A stretch of 64,000 bases of DNA from Pyxidicoccus parkwaysis. Lineage in GTDB: Bacteria; Myxococcota; Myxococcia; Myxococcales; Myxococcaceae. The stretch spans positions 6,872,001 to 6,936,000 of the forward strand of contig NZ_CP071090.1 of the NCBI RefSeq assembly GCF_017301735.1. Direction: 5' to 3'. A program made the position numbers and the translations under genes. Positions 32,201 to 44,200 of this stretch are shown piece after piece. The first letter of the stretch is position 1. The number at the start of each line of letters is the position of its first letter. The notes below the pieces were generated by a model. The model was given only the letters and a program-made list of their open reading frames with translations. It did not search any database and had not been told where the DNA came from.

Positions 32201-35200
32201 CGCGCTCTGGACGGAGGTGCTGCGGGTGCCGCGCGTGGGCGCGCTCGACAACTTCTTCGAGCTGGGCGGCCACTCGCTGCTGGCCACGCAGGTGGCGTCC
32301 CGCATCCGAACCACCTTCCGCGTGGAGCTGTCCCTGCGCACGCTGTTCGCCGAGCCCACCCTCGAAGCGCTCGCCGCGCGCATCGACTCCGTGCGGGGCT
32401 CGACGTCGTCGGAAGGCCCCGTCCACGCCATCACTCCCGTGCCTCGCACGGGCCCGCTGCCGCTGTCCTTCGCGCAGCAGCGGCTGTGGTTCATCGACCA
32501 GTTGGAGCCCGGTGGCGCCACCTACAACATGCCCACCTTCGTGCGGCTGGAGGGCGCGCTGGACGTCGCCGCGCTCCGGCACGGCCTCACGGAGCTGGTG
32601 AAGCGCCACGAGTCCCTGCGCACCGTCTTCCGCCAGGAGGAGGGCCAGCCCCGTCAGCTCATCCTCTCCGACGTGGAGCTGCCGCTGACGGTGGTGGACC
32701 TGAGTGGCCTCTCCTCCGAGGCCGCGAGAGCGGCACTCCAGCAGCAGCTCCGCGAAGACACGCTGCGGTCCTTCGACCTCGCCAACGGTCCGCTCATCCG
32801 CGCGGGGCTGTGGAGGCTGAGCGCCTCCGAGCACGTGCTCGCGCTGAACATGCACCACATCGTCTCCGACGGTTGGTCCATGGGCGTGCTCGTGCGCGAG
32901 GTCGCCGCGCTGTACGAGGCATCACTCCAGGGGCGTCCCTCGCCGCTGCCGCCGCTGCCGCTCCAGTACGCGGACTACGCCGTGTGGCAGCGTCAGTGGC
33001 TCCAGGGCCCGGTGCTGGAGGCGCAGCTCGCGTGGTGGCGCCAGCAGCTCGCCGGTGCACCTCAGGCGCTGGAGCTGCCCACGGACAAGCCGCGCCCGGC
33101 GATGCCCGCCTACCGCGGCGCCCAGGTACCCGTCGTCCTCCCGTCGGACGTCGCCCAGCGGCTCAAGGCCCTGTGCCAGCAGGAGGGGGCCACGCCCTTC
33201 ATGGCCCTGCTGGCCACCTTCCAGGTGCTGCTGTCGCGCTACTCCGGCCAGCAGGACATCAGCGTCGGCTCGCCCATCGCGGGACGCCAGCGCGGGGAGC
33301 TGGAAGGCCTCATCGGCTTCTTCGTCAACACGCTGGTGATGCGCGCGAGGTTGGAGGAGCGCGCCACCTTCCGTGACCTGCTCCGCCAGGTGAAGGAGAT
33401 GGCGCTGGGCGCGTATGCCCACCAGGACGTTCCCTTCGAGCGGCTGGTGGAGGTGCTGCAGCCCACGCGTGACCTGAGCCGCAGCCCGCTCTTCCAGGCC
33501 CTCTTCGCCCTGCAGAACGCGCCCGCGACCTCGCCTCGCATGGAGGGGCTGACGCTGCACACGCTGGAGGTGGAGCTATCCACCGCCAAGTTCGAGCTGG
33601 AGCTCATCCTCACCGAGACAGCGGACGGCTACCGGGGAACGCTGCGGTACGACGCCGACCTGTTCGAGCAGGGCACGGCGTCACGCATCGCGGAGCACTA
33701 CCGCGTGTTGCTGGAGGGACTGCTCGCGAGCACCGAGCAGCCCGTCGAGTCCATTCCGCTCCTCACGCCCCACGAGCGCCATCAGTTGCTCGTGGAGTTC
33801 AACGACACGCGCACCGTCCTTCAGCGCTCCGTCATCCCCGCTCTCGTCGCCGCGCAGGTGGCCCGCACTCCGAATGCCACCGCCCTCGTCGTCGGCACCG
33901 AGCGCTTCACCTACTCGCAGCTCGATGCGCGGGCGAACCAGCTCGCTCACCACCTCCAGGCCTTCGGCGTCGGGCCCGAGGTGCGCGTCGCTGTCTGCAT
34001 GGAGCGCACCGCGGACCTCGTCGTCTCTCTGCTCGCAGTCCTCAAGGCCGGCGGCGCCTACGTCCCTCTCGACCCGGCCTACCCTCGCGGCCGTCTCGAC
34101 TACACCCTCTCCGACTCCGGTGCTCAGCTCCTGCTGTCCCACCAGTCGCTGCTCTCTTCTCTCCAGCTCGACACCCAGGGCCTTCGCACTGTCTGCCTCG
34201 ACGCCCTGCCTTCATCCTTCGCCCGTCTGCCGGCCTCCGCTCCCGAGTGCCGCGCGGTGCCCGACAACCTCTCGCACGTCATCTACACCTCGGGCTCCAC
34301 GGGCCGCCCCAAGGGCGTTGCCATCTCCCACGCCAGCTCCACTGCCTTCCTCGACTGGTCTCTGCGTACCTTCTCGAGGGAGCAGTTCGCAGGCACGCTG
34401 GCTGCGACGTCCATCTGCTTCGACCTCTCCGTCTTCGAGCTCTTCGCGCCTCTCTCCTGCGGCGGCACCATCCTCCTCGCGGCCAATGCGCTGGAGCTTG
34501 CTTCGCTGCCCGCCGCCTCCAAGGTGACGCTCGTCAACACGGTGCCCTCCGCCGTCGCTGAGCTTCTCCGCCTGGGCGCCATTCCTCCCTCCGTCACCAC
34601 CGTCAACCTCGCCGGTGAGGCCCTGCCCGGCACCCTCGTGCGCGGCCTCTACGCCACTGGCACCGTCAAGCACGTCTTCAACCTCTACGGCCCCACCGAG
34701 GACACCACCTACTCCACCTTCACTCGCGTCCCCGAAGGCCCGGGCGAGCCCACCATCGGCGTGCCTCTGCCGGAAACCTCCGGCTACATCCTCACGCCCA
34801 GCCTTCAGTTGCAGCCCATTGGCGTGCCTGGAGAGCTGTACCTCTCCGGTGCGGGCCTCGCTCGCGGCTACCTCGGCAGGCCCGACCTCACCTCCGAGCG
34901 CTTCGTCGCGGACCCTTTCAGCACCACTCCCGGCGCTCGCATGTACCGCACCGGAGATTTGGTGCGCTGGCGCGCCGACGGCCAGCTCGACTACCTGGGC
35001 CGCATCGACCACCAGGTGAAGGTGCGTGGCTTCCGCATCGAGCTGGGCGAAATCGAGTCCGGTCTGCGCAGTCACCCCTCCGTGCAGGGTGCGGTGGTGA
35101 TGGCCCGTCAGGACTCTCCTGGCGGCGACAAGCGCCTCGTCGCCTACGTCGTCCCCGCTGAGGGCCAGAAGATTGAAGTCGAAGTGCTGCGCCGCCACCT

Positions 35201-38200
35201 GCGTCAGCACGTGCCCGACTTCATGGTGCCCTCGGCCTTCGTCGCTCTGGACTCCTTCCCCCTCAATCCCAATGGCAAGGTCGACCGCAAGGCCCTGCCC
35301 GCGCCGGAGTCCGCAGCCTCTTCTTCCGACGAGACCTACGTCGCTCCGCGCACGCCCACCGAGGAGCTGCTCGCCACGCTCTGGTCGCAGGTGCTGGGCG
35401 TTCCGCGCGTGGGCTCCGAGGACAACTTCTTCGCACTGGGTGGCCACTCGCTGCTGGCCACGCAGCTCGTCTCGCGCATCCGCTCCACCCTGGGCGTGGC
35501 GCTGCCGTTGCGCGAGCTGTTCAAGACGCCGGTCCTCTCCGCGCTGGCCCGGGCAGTGGACGCAGCGCGACTGTCGAGCCAGGGCCTCCAGGAAGTGCCG
35601 GACCTCGTCCCCGCGCCGCGCACAGAGGTGCTGCCGCTGTCCTTCGCGCAGCATCGCCTGTGGTTCATCGACCAGCTCGAGCCGGGCACGGTGACGTACA
35701 ACATGCCCTTCGCGCTGCGCCTGGAGGGCGTGCCGGACGTGGCCGGCCTCCAGAAGTCCCTCTCCGACGTGGTGCGGCGCCACGAGTCGCTGCGCACCAC
35801 CTTCGCCTCGCGCGACGGCGAGCCCGAGCAGCTCATCCACCCACCCGCGACGCTGCCGCTCCCGGTGGTGGACCTGAGTGGCCTGCCCGCGTCCGCGCGC
35901 CAGGCCGAAGCCCGGAGACTGGCCGCCGAGGAGGCCCTGCGCCCGTTCGACCTGTCAAAGGGTCCGCTGCTGCGCGCGACGCTGCTGAGCCTGGGCGAGA
36001 AGGAGCACCTGCTGCTCCTGACGATGCACCACATCGTCTCGGACGGCTGGTCCATGGGCGTGCTCGTGCGCGAGTTCTGCGCGCTGTACGCGGCGCACGT
36101 CGATGGAACGGCGGCCCGCCTGCCGCCGATGCCCGTGCAGTACGCCGACTTCGCCATGTGGCAGCGGGGCTGGCTGCGCGACGCGGCGCTGGAGACGCGG
36201 CTGGACTACTGGAAGCGACAGCTCGCCGGAGCACCCGCGCTGCTGGAGCTGCCCACGGACAAGCCCCGTCCTTCTGTCCCGAAGTATCGCGGCGCCCGAA
36301 AGCCCTTCGCCCTGGGCGAGCAGCTCTCCAAGTCCCTCGGCGCCCTCTGCCGGCGCGAGGGCGTCACGCCGTTCATGACGCTGCTCGCGGCGTTCCAGGT
36401 GTTGTTGGCGCGCTACTCGGGCCAGGACGACATCGTGGTGGGTTCGCCGATTGCGGGCCGCAACCGCGCGGAGACGGAGGGGCTCATCGGCTTCTTCGCC
36501 AACACGCTGGCCCTGCGCACGCGCATCGCCCCACGCGCGTCCTTCGCCACCCTGCTGCGGGGCGTGAAGGAGACGACGCTGGCGGCGTACGAGCACCAGG
36601 ATGTCCCCTTCGAGAAGCTGGTGGAGGAGCTCAAGCCCGAGCGCAGCCTCAGCCATTCGCCCATCTTCCAGGTGATGTTCGGTCTGCAGAACATGCCCAT
36701 GGGCCGGCTGGAGCTGCCGGGGCTGTCCCTGCAATCCGTCCCCGAGGAGAACATCCACTCGCGGTTCGACCTGTCCCTCTTCATGGTGGAGGAGCCCACG
36801 GGCTTCGTGGGCGCGCTCGACTACGACATCGACCTGTTCGATGAGGCCACCGCCGCGCGACTCCTGGAGCACTACCGCGTGCTGCTGGAGGGACTGCTGA
36901 CGAGCACCGAGCTGCCCGTCGAGTCCATCCCGCTCCTCACTCCCCACGAGCACCATCAGTTGCTCGTGGAGTTCAATGACACGCGCACCGTCCTCCAGCG
37001 CTCCGTCATCCCCGCCCTCGTCTCCGCGCAGGTGGCCCGCACTCCGAATGCCACCGCTCTCGTCGTCGGCACCGAGCGCTTCACCTACTCGCAGCTCGAT
37101 GCGCGGGCGAACCAGCTCGCTCACTACCTCCAGTCCTTCGGCGTCGGCCCTGAAGTCCGCGTCGCTGTCTGCATGGAGCGCACCGCGGACCTCGTCGTCT
37201 CCCTCCTTGCCGTCCTCAAGGCCGGTGGCGCCTACGTCCCTCTCGACCCGGCCTACCCTCGCGGCCGTCTCGACTACACCCTCTCCGACTCCGGTGCTCA
37301 GCTCCTGCTGTCCCACCAGTCGCTGCTCTCTTCTCTCCAGCTCGACACCCAGGGCCTTCGCACTGTCTGCCTCGACGCCCTGCCTTCATCCTTCGCCCGT
37401 CTGCCGGCCTCCGCTCCCGAGTGCCGCGCGGTGCCGGAGAATCTCTCTCACGTCATCTACACCTCGGGCTCCACGGGCCGCCCCAAGGGCGTTGCCATCT
37501 CCCACGCCAGCTCCACTGCCTTCCTCGACTGGTCCCTCCGTACCTTCTCGCGCGAGCAGTTCGCAGGCACGCTGGCTGCGACGTCCATCTGCTTCGACCT
37601 CTCCGTCTTCGAGCTCTTCGCGCCCCTCTCCTGCGGTGGCACCATCCTCCTCGCGGCCAATGCGCTGGAGCTCGCTTCGCTGCCCGCCGCTTCCAAGGTG
37701 ACGCTCGTCAACACGGTGCCCTCCGCCGTCGCCGAGTTGCTGCGCTTGGGCGCCATTCCTCCTTCCGTCACCACCGTCAACCTCGCCGGTGAGGCCCTCC
37801 CTGGCACCCTCGTGCGTGGCCTCTACGCCACCGGCACGGTGAAGCACGTCTTCAACCTCTACGGCCCCACCGAGGACACCACCTACTCCACCTTCACTCG
37901 CGTCCCTGAAGGCCCCGGTGAGCCCACCATCGGCGTGCCCCTGCCGGAAACCTCCGGCTACATCCTCACGCCCAGCCTCCAGCTTCAGCCCATTGGCGTT
38001 CCCGGTGAGCTCTACCTCTCCGGTGCGGGCCTCGCTCGCGGCTACCTCGGCAGGCCCGATCTCACCTCCGAGCGCTTCGTCGCGGACCCTTTCAGCACCA
38101 CTCCAGGCGCTCGCATGTACCGCACCGGAGATTTGGTGCGCTGGCGCGCCGACGGCCAGCTCGACTACCTGGGCCGCATCGACCACCAGGTGAAGGTGCG

Positions 38201-41200
38201 TGGCTTCCGAATTGAGCTGGGTGAAATCGAGTCCGGCCTGCGCAGTCACCCCTCCGTGCAGGGCGCGGTGGTGATGGCTCGCGAGGACTCTCCCGGCGGC
38301 GACAAGCGCCTCGTCGCCTACGTCGTCCCCGCCGAGGGCCAGAAGATTGAAGTCGAAGTGCTGCGCCGCCACCTGCGTCAGCACGTGCCTGACTTCATGG
38401 TGCCCTCTGCTTTCGTCGCCCTGGACTCCTTCCCTCTCAATCCCAACGGCAAGGTCGACCGCAAGGCCCTGCCCGCGCCGGAGTCCGCGGCGTCCTCTTC
38501 CGACGAGGCCTACGTCGCTCCTCGCACGCCCACCGAGGAGCAGCTGGCCGGCCTCTTCGCCCAGGTGCTGCGCGTGCAGCGCGTCGGCGCCACCGACAAC
38601 TTCTTCGAGCTGGGCGGCCACTCCCTGCTCGCAACGCAGCTCGTGTCCCGGGTGCGAACCGCGTTCGACGTGGAGTTGCCCTTGCGCGCCCTCTTCGAGG
38701 CGCCCACCGTGGCCAGGCTCGCGGCGCGAATCGCGTCCGTCACAAGCTCGCATGACGCCCAGACGCCGTCGCTGGTGCCGATGGCACGGACCGGAGGCAT
38801 GCCACTGTCCTTCGCACAGCAGCGGCTCTGGTTCATCGATCAGCTCGAGCCCGGCAGCGCCACCTACAACATGCCCGCCTTCGTGCGGCTGGAGGGCTCG
38901 CTGGACGTGGCCGCGCTCCAGCGCGGGCTCACGGAATTGGTGCAGCGCCACGAGGCCCTGCGCACCGTCTTCACCCAGCGGAACGGCCAGCCGCTCCAGA
39001 TCATCCTCCCGCCCACCACGCTGGTGCTGAACACGGTGGACTTGAGCAGCCTCGCGCCGGAGACCACGCGGGAAGCGCTGGAGCAACAGCTCCGTGCGGA
39101 GGCGCTGCGTCCGTTCAATCTCAGCACCGGGCCGCTCATCCGCGCGGGCCTGTGGAAGGTCAGCCCCAGCGAGCACGTGCTCGCGCTCAACATGCACCAC
39201 ATCGTCTCCGACGGTTGGTCCATGGGCGTGCTCGTGCGTGAAGTGGCAGCGCTCTACGACGCCTTCTCTCAGGGCCGTCCTTCGCCGCTGCCGGCGCTGC
39301 CGCTCCAGTACGCGGACTACGCCGTCTGGCAGCGCAAGTGGTTGCAGGGCGCGGTGCTCGACGGGCAGCTCGCCTGGTGGCGCCAGCACCTGTCCGGCCT
39401 CTCCAACCTGGAGCTGCCCACGGACAAGCCGCGCCCGCCCGTGCAGACCTACCACGGCGCCGAGATTCCCTTTGCCCTCCCCAAGACCGTCTCGGAGTCG
39501 GTGAAGGCACTGTGCCAGCGAGAGGGTGTCACGCCCTTCATGGTGCTGCTCGCCGCCTTCCAGGTGCTCCTGTCGCGCTACTCGGGACAGGATGACATCA
39601 CCGTCGGTTCACTCATCGCGGGACGCCAGCGCGGCGAGCTCGAAGGCCTCATCGGCTTCTTCGTCAACACGCTGGCCCTGCGTGCCAGGGTGGATGGCCG
39701 TGCCTCGTTCGCGAGCCTGCTGCGTCAGGTGAAGGAGACGGCGCTGGGCGCCTATGCCCACCAGGACGTTCCCTTCGAGCGACTGGTGGAGGAGTTGCAG
39801 CCCACGCGTGACTTGAGCCGCAGCCCGCTCTTCCAGGTGCTCTTCGTCCTCCAGAACGCACCCGTGTCCGCGACGAATGTCTCGGGACTGACGCTGCGCC
39901 CGAACGCGGTACAGAGCGTCACGGCGAAGTTCGACCTCGAGCTGGGGCTGGGCGAGACGCCCGAGGGCTTCCGGGGCACGCTGCTCTACAACACGGACCT
40001 GTTCGAGCAGGGCACGGCGGCACGTATCGCGGAGCACTACCGGGTGCTGCTGGAAGGACTGCTGACGAGCACCGAGCAGCCCGTCGAGTCCATTTCGCTC
40101 CTCACGCCCCACGAGCGCCACCAGTTGCTCGTGGAGTTCAACGACACGCGCACCGTCCTCCAGCGCTCCGTCATCCCCGCTCTCGTCGCCGCGCAGGTGG
40201 CTCGCACTCCGAATGCCACCGCCCTCGTCGTCGGCACCGAGCGCTTCACCTACTCGCAGCTCGACGAGCGATCCAACCGGCTTGCGCATTTCCTCCAGTC
40301 CTTCGGCGTAGGCCCTGAAATCCGCGTCGCTGTCTGCATGGAGCGCACCGCGGACCTCGTCGTCTCCCTCCTTGCCGTCCTCAAGGCCGGTGGCGCCTAC
40401 GTCCCTCTCGACCCGGCCTACCCTCGCGGCCGTCTCGACTACACCCTCTCCGACTCCGGTGCTCAGCTCCTGCTGTCCCACCAGTCGCTGCTCTCTTCTC
40501 TCCAGCTCGACACCCAGGGCCTTCGCACTGTCTGCCTCGACGCCCTGCCTTCATCCTTCGCCCGTCTGCCGGCCTCCGCTCCCGAGTGCCGCGCGGTGCC
40601 CGACAACCTCTCGCACGTCATCTACACCTCGGGCTCCACGGGCAAGCCCAAGGGCGTTGCCATCTCCCACGCCAGCTCCACCGCCTTCCTCGACTGGTCC
40701 CTCCGTACCTTCTCGAGGGAGCAGTTCGCAGGCACGCTGGCTGCGACGTCCATCTGCTTCGACCTCTCCGTCTTCGAGCTCTTCGCGCCCCTCTCCTGCG
40801 GTGGCACCATCCTCCTCGCGGCCAATGCGCTGGAGCTTGCTTCGCTGCCCGCCGCTTCCAAGGTGACGCTCGTCAACACGGTGCCCTCCGCCGTCGCCGA
40901 GTTGCTGCGCCTGGGCGCCATTCCTCCCTCCGTCACCACCGTCAACCTCGCCGGTGAGGCCCTCCCTGGCACCCTCGTGCGTGGCCTCTATGCCACTGGC
41001 ACGGTGAAGCACGTCTTCAACCTATACGGCCCCACCGAGGACACCACCTACTCCACCTTCACTCGCGTCCCTGAAGGCCCCGGTGAGCCCACCATCGGCG
41101 TGCCTCTTCCCGAGACGGCTGGCTACATCCTCACCCCCGCCCTCCAGTTGCAGCCCGTTGGCGTCCCCGGTGAGCTCTACCTCTCTGGCGCGGGCCTCGC

Positions 41201-44200
41201 CCGTGGCTACCTCGGCAGGCCCGACCTCACCTCCGAGCGCTTCGTCGCGGACCCCTTCTCCACCACTCCCGGCGCTCGCATGTACCGCACCGGAGATTTG
41301 GTGCGCTGGCGCGCCGACGGTCAGCTCGACTACCTGGGCCGCATCGACCACCAGGTGAAGGTGCGTGGCTTCCGCATCGAGCTGGGCGAAATCGAGTCCG
41401 GTCTGCGCAGTCACCCCTCCGTGCAGGGTGCGGTGGTGATGGCCCGTCAGGACTCTCCTGGCGGCGACAAGCGCCTCGTCGCCTACGTCGTCCCCGCCGA
41501 GGGACAGAAGATTGAAGTCGAAGTGCTGCGCCGCCACCTGCGCCAGCACGTGCCCGACTTCATGGTGCCCTCGGCCTTCGTGGCCCTGGACTCCTTCCCT
41601 CTCAATCCCAACGGCAAGGTCGACCGCAAGGCCCTTCCCGCTCCGGAGTCCGCAGACTCTTCTTCCGACGAGACCTACGTCGCTCCTCGCACGCCCACCG
41701 AGAAGCAGCTGGCCGACCTCTTCGCCCAGGTGCTGCGCGTGCAGCGCGTGGGAGTCAGCGACAGCTTCTTCGCACTGGGCGGCCACTCGCTGCTGGCCAC
41801 GCAGCTCATCTCCCGCATCCGCTCCACCCTGAGCATCGAACTGCCCCTGCGAGCACTCTTCGATGCCCCCACCGTGGCGGCGCTCGCGGAGCGCATCCAG
41901 ACCTCCCAGAGCGCGCAGGACACGCAGATATCAGTCCACACCGCCCTGGGCCGCGACGGCGAGTGGCCGCTGTCCTTCGCGCAGCAGCGGCTCTGGCTCA
42001 TCACGCAGCTCGACCCCGACAGCCCCGCCTATGCGCTCCCCGCCGTGCTGCGCATCCGGGGCGTGCTGACGGTCGCCGCGCTGAGCCGCGCCTTCACCAC
42101 CGTCGTCGAGCGCCATGAGTCGCTGCGCACCGTCTTCGTCTCGCGCGACGGCGAGCCGCAGCAGCGCATCCTCACGGCGTCGGAGTTCCCGCTGCCCGTG
42201 GTGGACCTGAGCGGCGTGCCCGCGGGTGAGCGTGAGCTCCGGGCCCGCAAGCTCATCTCCGATGAGACGCTGCGCCCGTTCGACCTGACGCGAGGGCCGC
42301 TGGTGCGCGCCCTGCTGTTCCGGCTGGACACGCGGGAACACATCCTCATCGTGACGATGCACCACATCGTCTCGGACCGCTGGTCGCTGGGCGTGCTGAT
42401 TCGCGAAGTCGCCACGCTGTACGGCGCCTTCACTTCCGGGCTCGAGCCCCGGCTGCCCCCGCTGCCGCTGCAGTACGCGGACTACGCCCTCTGGCAGCGC
42501 CAGTGGCTCCAGGGCGAGGTGCTGGAGAAGCAGCTCGGCTACTGGCGCCAGCAGCTCTCCGGCGCGCCTCCCGTGCTGGAGCTCCCCACCGACAAGCCGC
42601 GTCCCCCGGTCCAGTCGTCCCGGGGCGCGTACGTGCCGGTGCGCCTGACGAAGCCGCAGCTCGACGCGCTCACGGCGCTGTGCCAGCGCGAGGGGGCTAC
42701 GCCCTTCATGGCCCTGCTCGTCACGTGGCAGGCGCTGCTGGCGCGCTACTCCGGGCAGGACGACATCGTGGTGGGCTCGCCCATCGCGGGCCGCAACCGC
42801 GCGGAGACGGAAGGGCTCATCGGTTTCTTCGTCAACACGCTGGTGCTGCGCACGCGAATCGGGCCGCGGGCCACCTTCCGCGAGCTGCTCGCCCAGGTGC
42901 GCGCCACCACCCTCGGTGCCTACGAGCACCAGGAGATGCCCTTCGAGAAGCTCGTCGAGGAGCTGCAGCCCCAGCGCAGCCTGAGCCACTCGCCGCTGTT
43001 CCAGGTGATGTTCGGCCTGCAGAACACGCCGGACGCGCCCGTGGAGATTCCCGCGGGGCCGGGCAGCTCCGGGCCGCTGGAGATTCGCGCGGTGAGCCAG
43101 GACTTCGAGTCGGCGAAGTTCGACCTGAGCCTGGACCTCGCCCAGACGCCCGACGGGCTGTCCGGTGTGCTCATCTACAACACGGACCTGTTCGAGCAGC
43201 CCACCGTCGCGCGCCTCGTGGAGCACTTCCTCGTGCTGCTGGAGGGCCTGCTGGCTCAGCCGGAGCAGCCCGTCGCCTCGATTCCGCTGCTCGACGCCGG
43301 GGAGCGCCGCCAGTTGCGGGTGGACTTCCAGGGCCGCGCCGAGGCGTACCCCCGCGACGTCTGCCTGCACACCCTCATCGAGGCCCAGGTGCGCCGCACG
43401 CCCGACGCCGAGGCCGTGCGCTTCGAGGACCAGGCCCTCACCTACGCCCAGCTCGACGCACGCGCGGACCAGCTCGCCGCGTACCTGCGCCAGCTCGGCG
43501 TCGGGCGCGAAGTCCTCGTCGGCGTCTGCCTGGAGCGCTCGCTCGACATGATGGTGGCGCTGCTCGGCGTCCTGAAGTCCGGAGCCGCCTACGTGCCGCT
43601 CGACCCGGCCTATCCGCGTGAGCGCCTGGCCGGAATGCTGGAGGACACCGCCGCCCCGGTGCTGCTCACCCACCGGCACTTCGTCAACGTGCTGCCGGCC
43701 CATGCCTCCCGCGTCGTCTGCCTCGATGAAGATTGGGCTTCCGCCATTCCTCCGCGGTCCGCGTCGCCCGCCCCCACCGCGAGCCCCGACGCGCTGGCCT
43801 ACGTCATCTTCACCTCCGGCAGCACCGGCCGGCCCAAGGGCGCCACCAATGCCCATACCGGCATCGTCAACCGCCTGCTCTGGATGCAGCAGGAGTACGG
43901 CCTGACGTCCGACGACACGGTGCTCCAGAAGACGCCCTTCAGCTTCGACGTCTCCGTCTGGGAGTTCTTCTGGCCCCTCATGACGGGCGCCCGCCTCGTC
44001 TTCGCGAAGCCCGGCGGCCACCAGGACCCCGCCTACCTCGCGCGCCTCATGGATGACGCACGCGTCACCACCGCGCACTTCGTCCCCTCCATGCTCCAGG
44101 CCTTCGTGGAAGAGCCCGGACTGGAGAAGCTCACGCACCTGCGCCGCCTCATCTGCAGCGGCGAAGCCCTGCCCGCCGCACTGGTGCGCCGCGCACACCA

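Noticed and set aside
33693..41702. Regular repeats as a CRISPR-like or satellite array
   Set aside because: Repeat units are 1.7 kb coding A domains within one reading frame, not short direct repeats with spacers.
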